Under the pieces are notes generated by a model. It saw nothing but the letters and a program-made list of their open reading frames with translations. It did not search any database and was not told where the DNA came from. From assembly GCA_030549495.1 (NCBI GenBank), contig JAUIRK010000570.1, positions 1,403,501 to 1,467,500 on the forward strand: a stretch of 64,000 bases of DNA, in the 5' to 3' direction. Shown here one piece after another: positions 13,301 through 22,712 of this stretch. A program made the position numbers and the translations under genes. This stretch comes from Nectonema munidae. Taxonomy: Eukaryota; Nematomorpha; Nectonematoida; Nectonematidae. How positions within the stretch are numbered: the first letter of the stretch is position 1; the number at the start of each line of letters is the position of its first letter.

Positions 13301-16300
13301 GCAAAATAAAAAATGTTTGTAGCCTTGTATTTTTGCAACTCATAGAAAAAAAGGCTGAAAAATTCAATAAAATTAAGGAAGGAACTTTTTATTTACTCAG
13401 TTTATGAGCGAAACGTTTTTAGGAAAAAAATTTGAGATAAATTTAATTTATGAATCGTATTGTTTTGTCTTAGATAAAAAGATCATAGACATTAAATTGA
13501 AAATCTTTTTGAAAGCAATGCAAGAAAGACAGACAACTACAAATACAAACCAATGAATTTTAATAAATTATGTTGAAGAAAGTATATCAAACATTTTGAT
13601 TGCAACACAAAACAGAAATGTTTAAATTTCAGGAAATCTTTAAATGGCTATCTAAAATTGACATTCATAAACGACCTGAAAATATATCACACTTTTTGGA
13701 GATTTATAATATTTCAAAATTTTTAAAGGCAAAGTCGCAAAATTATATATAGGTGGCGCCATTAATGTTAAAAAATTATACATAAATGGAGTTGCAGTCT
13801 CAAAAATTACAGATAGGTGGAGGCAGAGTCGAAAAATTATAAATAAGTTGAGTGGAAGTCGAAAAATTATAAATAGTGGAGTATAAGTGGAGTCAAAGTC
13901 GCAAATATTTTTTGGACTCCACAACCCCGGTCTCAATTAAAAAGAATAAATCAATATGTAAACTACTGTACTAAAAATATGTTTAATAACCCATTAAGTC
14001 CCAATGCTCCCATTTGGAAACATAAGTAATTTCATCTTCGTCTGCTTTTTTCAATGACTTTGAATATAAATCGTCTGCGTTTTTTAGATATCGTCTGATT
14101 TTTATGGTACTTAATGGGTTAAAAATGTCTGATTTAAATATGTTCACTAAAAATGATAGCAATATACGAAAACGGACATGATAAAATTTTGCATGCTGTC
14201 TGGTTTACTTTGTTCGATTTCTTCCCATAGTATCGCTTAAAAACTTTTACTTTAGAAAGCCATCTTACGTTTGAGTGTAGTAAGAGGTTTTCAAATTCTG
14301 AATCATTTTCTTTGCATAGCTCAGAAAACAAACAGAATTGAAGGCATTCTCATTAATGAAATACACTGTTTTAATGACTCATTGAGAACATTTTTCGACT
14401 GATCAGTTATGGTTTTCATTATTAAGGCCCATCGATGAATAGCGCATTGCGTACCAAATACATCTTAAGAATTTTGCTTAATCATTGTCTGAAAACTAGA
14501 ACAACAACAAGAAATTTCTAGAGCACGGTCGGTACACACTCCAAGTGCATGTTCTTGCTGTCGTGTGATGCAAAAAATTATCCATCATGTCAAATATTTC
14601 TCTTGTTGTTGTTTTACTGCTAAGAGTTTCGCAAAACAAAAAATTATCTTCAAGGTGTACGTAAACGCAAGGCTCATCTAAGTTTGCAGCATCCGTCGTT
14701 TCATCAAGCTGAATTGCAAAAAAAGTTAAATATCGAATTCCGAATCAATAAAATAACCTCTGGCATTATGTCATCAGCCCTCTCTCTTATTAGCTTTCTA
14801 ACGGATATGTCATCAGATATCTCTCGTATTAGCCTTTGTATCCGTATCGTTTTACAGGAAGATATGCTTCAACTTTTCAAGTTCACAACTTCTTAGCACA
14901 TTCAATATGATATCTTTGCAGCAAAGTAATATCAACTGTTTTCTTATGCTGGGGGACTTATTGACAACATTTATTTTTTAGAAACTTTATATAGGGCTTT
15001 CAAACCAGACTTAATATTTTGCAAAAACATTCCTATGTTATGAAACCTGGATTTGTGCAATCGTTCAGCTTGAAATTTAAAATAGCCAATAGTTTTGTTT
15101 GCTCAAATCGAGTGCTTCATTCCCAAGTGTCTTTTTCTATCTATTGCTAAAACTTCAGAACACAAAATCCACTTAGGTTTCTCTTCCTCACTAGATGTTA
15201 ATGCAGTAAAACGAAATTTCAAGTATGAGTCGTCATATTTCATTTTTTCAAGCCATTAAGGAAAATACGCATTTACATCTATAAAATCAAGCCTGAAAGG
15301 CAATAAAAAGTAAAAATAGTTTAACCCAATTCACAGACTGAATTATTTATTCTTTTAAATGTTACTTATTGGCAAAAATCGCAAATGACCAAATATGGGT
15401 GCAATATGTTGGGCAAAACGATCCACTGACTGACCCCTTCTCGATGTCCTTGGAACTGCTTCGCAATCTTCTAGGGCACCGCCGACTCCAGTTTCACTGA
15501 GCTAAAAGGTAGTGATGCAATCAGAATTACAAACAAGGTAAATGATTTGATAAATCCGTGTATTTATCCGCAGTTATGGTGGGATTGGGATTTTACAGTG
15601 CTGTCAGGTAATAATGGCGAAGGTGGAAAATCATTAGGCAAAAATTTTGAAAATTCCCCCAAAAATTTTTTGAGGATGTGCGCCTCTGATGCATTGTACA
15701 CTATAGGTTTAATAGATCTCTTTTTATTTTCTAGCGTTTCTTTATAATTTAAAATTAAGTAAATTTCCTTATATCCAAATTCACTTTTAATGAAGCCCGA
15801 TCAATTTTGATAAATTATATAAATATACAGTCAAGCACTCATCAAATTCGAAATGGCTTATATTGCGACTTCGTTTTTTCATAAAAGTCTTTTATATTTC
15901 AATCCACTAATTTGCATATAACGACAAAATGTTAAGAAGGAATTCTTTTAATTTCAAATGTTCATATATACAGTCCACAAAACAATGAGTGCCAAATGAT
16001 AAAAAAATCCCAATTAAATTTCCAGAATGGATGAATTTCAAATATTACTCAATAAAATCAAATTTTATCATTCTTCATCATTGAAATTGGTAAACTTCAT
16101 CGCCGTATGGATAACACTCATTTCTTCAATAGCACCGCTCTGCTCATTTTAATTTGCTTTCCTTAGGTAGGATATGAAGTCAGTTCTCTTGGAGAAGCGT
16201 CAGCTTGTTCGTGTTTAAGCGCCTTGGACGACTTACTCATTCCTATCATAAACGCGAAGCTTGTCAGCTTTGCTCAACCTTCCTTTCAAATAGAACTTGT

Positions 16301-16331
16301 TTTCCACATTCTTAATTATTCTGATGCTTAA
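7306..16331 (+). CDS. ZFYVE9-like (Sara): SARA/endofin homologue (FYVE protein)
   Basis: Endosomal FYVE protein of the SARA/endofin family, which binds PI3P on early endosomes and, in characterised members, presents receptor-regulated Smads to TGF-beta/activin/BMP receptors. Exons: 7306-8008, 8061-8239, 8294-9966, 10567-10840, 16167-16331; the frame stays open, about 997 residues. The ATG at 7306 follows an in-frame TAA at 7303. Residues 1-250 are Ser/Asn-rich and unrecognised. The FYVE finger (about 264-320) has WISD, the RRHHCRACG core, four Cys pairs and RVCKTC. A KKVMFSDG motif matches the conserved RRVWFADG of SARA. The C-terminal SARA domain (about 480-997) includes MLIHKWEVVWAKLLPLRLLL, ISLLADFRNF and IRWVETFF. 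The last exon begins VGYE after a CCTTAG acceptor and ends HILNYSDA. The exon 1 donor is ambiguous (7991, 8009 or 8029). No Smad-binding segment was recognised. First AATAAA downstream: 16955. SARA and endofin cannot be told apart here. Confidence 0.93.
11019..11131 (-). mobile_element. TTAA-flanked MITE, copy D
   Basis: 113 bp flanked by TTAA on both sides (11015-11018 and 11132-11135). Read on the minus strand it shares the core TTAGATATCGTCTGAT and the CTGC-rich interior with copies A-C and with copy E at 38189. The ends (CGGCCAGAATAATC and CGATCAGAGTCGAC) are diverged from copies A-C. TTAA target choice is the hallmark of piggyBac-type elements. Confidence 0.6.
11624..12063. mobile_element. 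Charlie-like hAT MITE
   Basis: About 440 bp with inverted ends: TAGTGCTTCTCAAACTTTTT at the left and, read inward from the right, CAGTGCTTCTCAAAGGGGCA, both followed by GCGCAC-rich sequence. These are close to the CAGTGGTTCTCAAAC termini of Charlie/MER5-type hAT elements. No coding capacity, and flanking 8-bp duplications are not convincing. Confidence 0.7.
13166..13930. mobile_element. small TIR element nested in hAT copy 2
   Basis: Bounded by CGGTTGTGGAGTGGGAGTCG at the left and, reading inward from the right, GGGGTTGTGGAGTCC. It lies where the sister copy at 55.8 kb has no such sequence, so it looks like an insertion. It has no coding capacity and carries a short tandem repeat in its right part. 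Superfamily not assigned. Confidence 0.5.
13730..13890. repeat. tandem repeat of ~33 bp unit
   Basis: Four to five imperfect units built on AGTCGAAAAATTATAAATA followed by a GTGGAG-like spacer. The minus-strand frame across it is just a translation of the repeat. Confidence 0.65.
13990..14118 (+). mobile_element. piggyBac-type MITE, copy A
   Basis: 129 bp with inverted ends CCCATTAAGTCCCA and CCCATTAAGTACCATA. TTAA follows at 14119-14122; the left side is ATAA, one base off. Nearly identical to copies B (24904) and C (33419, inverted). Inside are three CGTCTG(C/A) motifs. Confidence 0.85.
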
Positions 16332-18829
16332 ATCATACGCTTGTCACCTTTTCTTTTGAGCATTATGCGTCGATCGCCTTTTTTCTTCACAAGTACTCGC
16401 TAATATACGTAAATATGCTATGTCAATCGGTGTATTCAGTCATTTCGTGAAATGCTTATTCTTTCTTTTTAAGTTCTTTTAACTACTAGATCAAATGACT
16501 GTATACTTTGATTGACTGATAACATTTAAGTATATATTTTTAAGTAGAACAATTATTTTTCCATTATAACATATGTTACAACGAAGAACATTTTATTTTC
16601 TCGAATAACTTTAGTTCTTCAAAGATTTTTTGTTATGAATGACAGCTTTTACTTGAAAATAGTGTCAGCTACTCGATATTTAAAATCTATGTATTTATAT
16701 TCATGACTTAAATACATTTTTAGTTCATGTTTCTAAACATTTTATATTCATGATCTTCTTTATTTTTAATTGGTAAACTTGTTTGCTTTTCATTATTATT
16801 GAGTTTATTTTAAGTTTTTTATTTAATTGACAAATTTTTATCCATACTTTTATGCTTATATAGTAAGCCCATCCATCTAACATTTATACGATTGCTATAA
16901 ACATTTTTTCCTTCTTACTACCTTTATGTAAAAGATTTATTCATTGCTTCTTTAAATAAAGTAAATCCTTAAAGATATCTTTTTTTGAATGTACTTTAAA
17001 TTTATGACATGTTTGGAGCAAAATTGTGTATAAGTGTATAGGATGACTTTTAAACGTTAAAAAATCTCTGAAAATATACACCCGCCTATAAAGGTGTATA
17101 CAAATGAATATTAAAACCAGGGCTGAGAGAAGGTTGGCGTCGGTGTCCATATCTAATAAAAATTAGGAGAATAATTTTTTTTAAATAAATAAGAAATAGT
17201 TTAATTTTTGTAAGCACATGGGGTGACGCTATCTCGAATTGGAGAGTACAAAGAGAAATTAATATCTGATTTAAATAAATGTTTGCCATTTGAAGGTGAT
17301 TCCAAGGTCGCGTGTTGCATTACACAGGGTCGTAATACTCAGGTTATAAAGGTCGCATCTTGAAGCGATTCGCTCTTTGGTGGTAGCGCTATAGACAGGT
17401 ATTACTGTGCAACAATAAGTGGCAGAAATGCGGAAATCATTGCTTTGATGAAACATGAATTCTTTATTTTGGGAATTATTCAACGAACAGGTATCTAGCC
17501 AAAATTTCGGTTATTAAACAATGCTAAATTGCTTCACTTCTGAATGATGTTATCAGTTTGATAATTTTGAGGTAAATCATCTTATGTTAACAAGTCTACC
17601 CTAAATTTGGTTTAGGGTCATCCAAAGTTTTCAAGTTCGCAAGTCGAGCTTTAGGTCTAGCGTATATTAACATGTTCAGACAATTATTTTTCAACAATTA
17701 AATTAGCTGAATGGGATGTGCTAAATTCAAATACACCAAGACTATGCGTAAGAATCTAATAGAAGTTTTTGAAAACAAGAAAAGTCATTAACATTACTTT
17801 TGGCAAATGTTGACATTAATTTAATGTAATTTTTCAACAGAAAATATGTTCTGGTGATTCATAATTGTGAAGGTCAACATAAAATTCCACGGGTATAATA
17901 CTATACTCTTGAAAAGAAATAGCTAAAAACTATTCATCTGAAAAAAAAATATATGAACTGAATTTATAAATTTGATTAAAACACTGGATAATATAGAATT
18001 ACAACTATAGTTAATTAAATTTATTTAGCTAATAAACTACTCCTGAATCATTTATGGATCTTCATCAAACACTAGTATGATGAATTTAGTTTCAGAAGAT
18101 AATTTTTTTGGAATATATGCTGATTTTGGGTTTCGATCTACTAACATCTGAAAAACGACTTGCAAAAATGCTTTTGAATGAATAAACCAGATACAATTCT
18201 ATAAATCATAAGTGTGCAAACATCGATAATCACCGAATATTGCGTTTTAGAGACTGAAAGACAAACAAGAACAACGTTGAAATTGGAGTTCATTTGGTAC
18301 GTAACCTGACATTTGGCTAATGGTTCATTTATCATGTAGCTTCTACTTGATGAAATTATTTATATATAGAAGTTAAGAATAATAAAAGAAAGAAAATTAT
18401 TATGCAGATTTAGCACAAGCTTGCAGACTTGATGGTAGTAAAGCAACGTCTACAAAAATTGTCAAATTGTATGCACATTTTAGGTGAAATGTCTATTCGG
18501 ATAAATGTACGGTCACGCATTTGAGATCCTTTAAAAAATGGCATAGCTTTTAATGGTGAAGAATATAATTAAATATAAACGCAATGCAATAAATGTTTTT
18601 ATTTGTGCAAGAGTTTTCGATTTTTCAAATATCGTTTTATTTTTTTAAAAGCTCAACGTTAAATACATGTCAAGTAGAATGGATACAAATTTATTTTTGT
18701 TTTTCGAACATTTGACTTCAATATCCTAAAATGTGCTAATTTACCATCTAAACTCAATTTCTCCGTTTACACTTGCATTTTACCTGAAATAATTGGCTTT
18801 CGATGATATGCTTACACTTCTTAACCCTA
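16332..18829. other. intergenic, AT-rich
   Basis: Holds the probable 3' UTR of the SARA homologue at its left end, with the first AATAAA at 16955. The rest is AT-rich without supported genes or RNAs. Short frames at 16941-17483 and 18141-18335 show no recognisable protein. Confidence 0.35.
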
Positions 18830-18879
18830 TAGTGACGGGCTATTTTCATTTCCTCAGTGGCGTAGGGATAAAGGGAAAA

Positions 18880-19920
18880 CTAAGTCCCGGAATGAAGGGA
18901 GCATTGCAATAAAAAAATTAAGAATTAAAAATATATTGTATTTAAAATATGGAAGTATGTTTATGAGATAATTTTCAGGCATACATCACTAATCCTATTA
19001 GTACATTGACACATTTTTTTCACAGTAATGGTTAAAACTTAGCCAAAAATGGTATGTTTAAAAAATATTTTACTAAATATGTGAATAAATTTTTTTAAAG
19101 AAATTTTTCAACCGAAACTAACACTCTAATTACATTCTAATTACGAAAACTGAGTCCAAAAATGAAATCAGCATGGAGATCTAGTATACAAAATATATTT
19201 TATTGAGAATATAAATAATATTCTAGGAAATAATTTTTGCCGTCAACCACAAATATAATTAAAATTTTCACAATCTAATTGCAAAAAATGATTGGATAAA
19301 TAAAATCTGCATGTTCGATTTATTTAAAAAAAAATTATTTAAAATGTGTATAAATGTTTTTGGAAACACTTTCTCAGGCGTAAACTGCAAATACTTTTTG
19401 ACATTTCCAAATCAAAGTTGCTAAAACTGAGCTGAGAAATGAAATTGGCAGGTGGATTTAGTTTAAAATTTAATTAAAAAATGACTTCGAAATTTAAATT
19501 GCCATGCTTGATTAAGTATAAAAATGTGTATTTTTTTAATTTGAATAATGTTCATACATATAATTCTCAGGCGTAACCACAAATTTTATTTACACTTTGA
19601 GAATTTTTCACAACCTACTTACGAAAATTGAGAATGGAAATGAAATCAGCATGATTGATTTAGTATAAAAATATATAATTTATTTAAAATTTGAATAATA
19701 TTTTTGGACACAATTTTCAGGCGAAAATCGCAAATTTGATTGACACTTTCATAAATTTTCAAATCCTAATAGTGAAAACTACGTTTTTAAGAAATGAAAT
19801 CAGAATGGTCGATTTGGTATAAAAAAATTAATTTTTATTTAAAATTTTAATGAATGTTTTCGTAAGTAATTTTATCGTGAATCAAATTTTTGATTGACAT
19901 TTACAACAAAGTTGCAATGT
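18880..19920 (+). repeat. ~150-bp tandem array, about six diverged units
   Basis: A unit of roughly 140-155 bp recurs. Each holds GAAATGAAATCAGCATG, then GATTTAGTATAAAAATAT, a T-rich part, (T)TTTCAGGCG, AACCACAAAT, and TTGACACTTTC. The GCATG-like mark falls near 19171, 19309, 19449/19501, 19649 and 19804; the CAGGC mark near 18975, 19376, 19567 and 19708. Units differ by many substitutions, so the array is old. A CAGTGGCGTAGGG sequence at 18856, like a hAT end, lies just to its left. No coding role is seen. Confidence 0.7.
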
Positions 19921-19930
19921 TTATAAAAAT

Positions 19931-20626
19931 GTTTCTAGGAAAATTCGCCGTAAACAAATTTGCTGTAGGAAAATTCGCCTCAGGAAATTTCGTCTAATAT
20001 GAAAAATCACCGTAAGACAATTTTGCCGTAAAACAAGTGTTTGTGATAAAAACAGTTTGGTTTCTGAAGTACCATTTTATCTCTTCCAAACAACCAATCT
20101 TGGCTTTCGAAGTTTCTGATAAGTAAACAACCAATAAGGAAATCGAGTAATTCTTTTTTTATTTTTGTATTTTATTTTATTTATTATCCATTTATTTTTT
20201 ATTTTATTATCCGTATGGAGTTATTATTTTTTTATCCGTATTTTCGATCTATTCGGTATATATAGTTAAGATCGTCAACTAATTTCAGTCCTCCTCTACT
20301 AGTTTCCATTTGATAAACCATCGTCTGCCTACAAAAAACTATAGTCGAAAAAAAATAAAGATAAAATAAAAAATAAGGTAAAATAAAAATAAAGATAAAA
20401 TAAAAAATAGGATTAAATAAAAATAAAGATAAAATAAAAAAATAATTACTTGGCCAAATTTGGTTGCTTGAAAGAAATAAAATGGTACTTCAAAAACCAA
20501 ACTGTTTTTGTCACAAATACTTGTTTTACTGCAAAATTGTCTTACGGAGATTTTTCCTATTAAGGGAAATTTCCTGAGGCGAGTTTTCCTACGGCAAATT
20601 TGTTTACGGCGAATTTTACCGGACAC
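19931..20626. mobile_element. Mutator-like element with long inverted repeats
   Basis: 696 bp whose ends are inverted repeats of about 170-190 bp: GGAAAATTCGCCGTAAAC at the left and, inverted, GGTAAAATTCGCCGTAAAC at the right, followed by matching GCCTCAGGAAATTTC and AAACAGTTTGGTTT blocks. Exact 10-bp direct repeats TTATAAAAAT flank it (19921-19930, 20627-20636). A 9-10 bp duplication with long terminal repeats is typical of Mutator-like elements. The centre (20150-20450) is A/T simple sequence with no transposase, so it is non-autonomous. Confidence 0.75.
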
Positions 20627-20636
20627 TTATAAAAAT

Positions 20637-21365
20637 ATGTATATATAAGTGTTATGTGTTCCAATATATATATGATTAAAAATTTTCAAGATTGCATCTA
20701 ATATAAACACTACGTTATAAGTTATAGACATTATAATGTAAAAATTTTGTTGGAAAAAATGTACATTTGATTTTGATTGGCAGTTTTTGACATGGGAGGG
20801 TCATTCAACTACCATAAAAATGGTATCAACAGATGCAGCTGACGATTTCAGGAAATGTCAAAAATTTGGAGGCATATAATTTAGCTATTTTTGTACAATA
20901 GAAATTTTAGTTGAGGGGTGGCTAAAATGGCCTCCGTCACTGTTAGGTTTAATATGACTAAAATCCGACAGATGCCAGAATTTGGCTGACAAAATGTTGA
21001 CTAGAAAATCTGCAAAAATCTCGCAAAACGACGACTAACTAATCATCTAACTCTAACCAACAATGAACTTTGATTTTTTTTCTTGTATTTTTAACGTAAA
21101 CTTTTTTTCCTTAGATTTTTTTTCACACGCACAAGTTGTTGTCATTTGATTGCCACTATTTAGCCTGCACATTCGTTTACACTTTAGCGTAGTCGGTCAA
21201 ACTTTTTGCAATGATGTGCGAAAAAAACCAAATTCTAATAACATTGATTCATAGGTGGACGGCCACACTTCTTCCTTTTTGGTGGCGTTATACGAAGAAG
21301 CATATGAAGAAAGGATTGTAATGGCCTTTCATCCTTTTATTCCTTCTAAAATAGAATATGGAGCT
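20637..21365. other. spacer downstream of the bHLH gene
   Basis: AT-rich, no supported gene. The bHLH gene probably ends its transcript here: two AATAAA signals on the minus strand lie at 21366-21371 and about 21336-21341. Confidence 0.4.
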
Positions 21366-21402
21366 TTTATTTTAAGAAGCAGTAGAATCACAAGCTGTGC
21401 AA

Positions 21403-21753
21403 CTACATCAGGTATCCATTGATATGCTGACTCAGGTAGGAGATGTAGCTTATCGCCAGCCTCAAAATCTCAATCTTGGACATCTTCTTGTTGGGTGGTA
21501 GAATCGGCAGCAGTTCCTTCAGCTTTTTGAAAGCGACGTTGAAGCCTTCGACTCGGATGCGCTCTCTGCTCGCGTGCGCGCGTTTGTACGAAGGACACAT
21601 CCTCCTTTGTTTCCTCTTCTCTTCGCGACCAGTGGTCTTCTTCATTCTTTGCTGCAGTCTTCTATTTCCTTTTTCGAACAGTACTAACACGCTTGGCAAG
21701 CACGCCTCAAACCCTTTAAAATAAGGAATTATAAGTAACCCAGATATAAACAT
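21403..21753 (-). CDS. NHLH1-like (HEN1): NHLH/HEN1-type bHLH transcription factor (bHLH exon)
   Basis: Neural-type class II bHLH factor; the family binds E-boxes as heterodimers with E proteins and acts in neuron differentiation. The frame of 116 codons has the bHLH at about residues 49-112: a basic region with RAHASRERIRVEGFN, helix 1 AFKKLKELLP, a loop LPPNKKMSK, and helix 2 IEILRLAISYISYL. This is nearly the NHLH1/2 signature (AHATRERIRVEAFN, LLPTLPPDKKLSKIEILRLAICYISYL), and as in that family the protein ends soon after helix 2. Upstream is a basic run REEKRKQRR, as in vertebrate NHLH. The start is uncertain: ATG at 21753 opens the frame, but residues 1-34 resemble nothing, and a CTGCAG acceptor before 21651 or the ATG at 21645 may be the true boundary, with an N-terminal exon elsewhere. 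An AATAAA on this strand lies 32 bp past the stop (21366-21371). The identity is sure; the N-terminus is not. Confidence 0.88.
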   Translation of the reverse strand: MFISGLLIIPYFKGFEACLPSVLVLFEKGNRRLQQRMKKTTGREEKRKQRRMCPSYKRAHASRERIRVEGFNVAFKKLKELLPILPPNKKMSKIEILRLAISYISYLSQHINGYLM

Positions 21754-22249
21754 ATGGAATCGTTCATTTCTTGTAAAGAAGAAATGAGACGGAATGAGGG
21801 AGAGAATGCACAGTAGTGTGGTGATAGAGTACAGTTGACCATCACTAATTTGGAGTGTTCGGGACTGACTTGTTTCAGGATTAGCGATTTCACGGATTAT
21901 TATTATTATTATTATCAGTAGGCAACATTTAACTTTATTTCAATCATAATTTTACTTGTCTAGTTTGATCTACAAATTTACTTTAAAATATAAACTAAAA
22001 TAGGAATTATTGAAATAAAAAGAAACAATGAAAAATTTGAAGTGAGATAAAAAGAGAAAAAATAATTCAAAATCCGCGTTAATTAGACGTTGAAAGCGAC
22101 GAATTTTCAAAATGTGTTTTATGTGAAGAATGTTTTTGAAGACTGATTTTGCATACATTTCAAATGCTCTTACGTTGTAAATTTAATGAGGTCTTATATC
22201 AAACAAATTTAATAAATTCGCAAACAAATTTTACAGCTGCTTCTTTATA
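21754..22249. other. spacer with a pogo-like terminus
   Basis: Contains TA followed by CAGTTGACCATCACTAATTT at about 21830, which resembles the ends of pogo/Tigger elements, and an ATT microsatellite at 21896-21916. No matching second end and no coding sequence were found. Confidence 0.35.
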
Positions 22250-22326
22250 GGCGTGAGTAAGTTCGGTTAGATACTGGATTTCGATAACTCAAGGTCTTGG
22301 GTTCGATCTCACATCAAGCTTGGAAT
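22250..22326 (+). mobile_element. tRNA-derived SINE, copy 1 (5' part)
   Basis: Shares the tRNA-like head with copies at 27381 and 45030: GGCGTGAGTAAG, GGTTAGATACTGGA (A-box-like), ATAACTCAAGGTCTTGG, then GGGTTCGATCTCAC (B-box-like, compare GGTTCGANNCC). Only the head is present; the tail seen in the other copies is lacking. Confidence 0.7.
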
Positions 22327-22712
22327 TAAAATAAAACAAAAAATTGTCAAGAAAGAAAAGTTTGTTTAACTAATTGAAATTTTCATTTTTAAAAAAACTC
22401 TAAAATTTTTTCAACCGGTTTTTCACCACTAGTAACCAACCATCAATATATTCTAAAATTCAAATTTTAATTCTTATTTATCAGAGCGTAATCTAATTTA
22501 TTTTTCGTTTATTTAAATATTACATCCGAATTATAAAATATCGTAGTGTACAGTGTTTTCGATCTATTAAGTCGTTGTTGGATTCAATTACGTTGTTGTT
22601 GCATTGGATTACATAAATTCTTATAGTTATAGCTATAAAATTCAAAAACGACCTAATAGGTCAAAAATCTTCTATTTTCAATAATTTTTTCTATTCTCCT
22701 TTGCGTGTGTGC

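Larger units (their letters stand above)
12965..15688 (-). mobile_element. ZBED-type hAT remnant, copy 2 (with insertions)
   Basis: Similar to the element at 55816-58016 along most of its length: 12970-13150 matches 55860-56040, and 14400-15690 matches 56890-58016. The minus-strand piece 14331-14134 reads LCKENDSEFENLLLHSNVRW, the 'HTEVRWLSRG' block of this transposase group. The right end reads GAGGATGTGCGCCTCTG, so inward CAGAGGCGCACATCC. The interior is interrupted by a unit at about 13166-13930 and a TTAA MITE at 13990-14118. The coding frame is broken many times. Confidence 0.7.
10841..16166 (+). other. intron 4 of SARA homologue, transposon-filled
   Basis: Donor GTATGT at 10841 and acceptor CCTTAG ending at 16166, both phase 0. 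The 5.3-kb intron contains a TTAA MITE (11019-11131), a Charlie-like hAT MITE (11624-12063) and a ZBED-type hAT copy (about 12965-15688) with further insertions. Two other introns of this gene are only about 50 bp, so growth of this one is due to transposons. The stretches 12064-12964 and 15689-16166 show nothing I recognise. Confidence 0.85.

Noticed and set aside
16941-17483. Cluster of short minus-strand frames
   Set aside because: Overlapping frames without conserved motifs in AT-rich sequence; likely chance.
21476-21724. Plus-strand 82-codon frame opposite the bHLH exon
   Set aside because: It is the antisense shadow of the bHLH coding sequence and resembles no protein.
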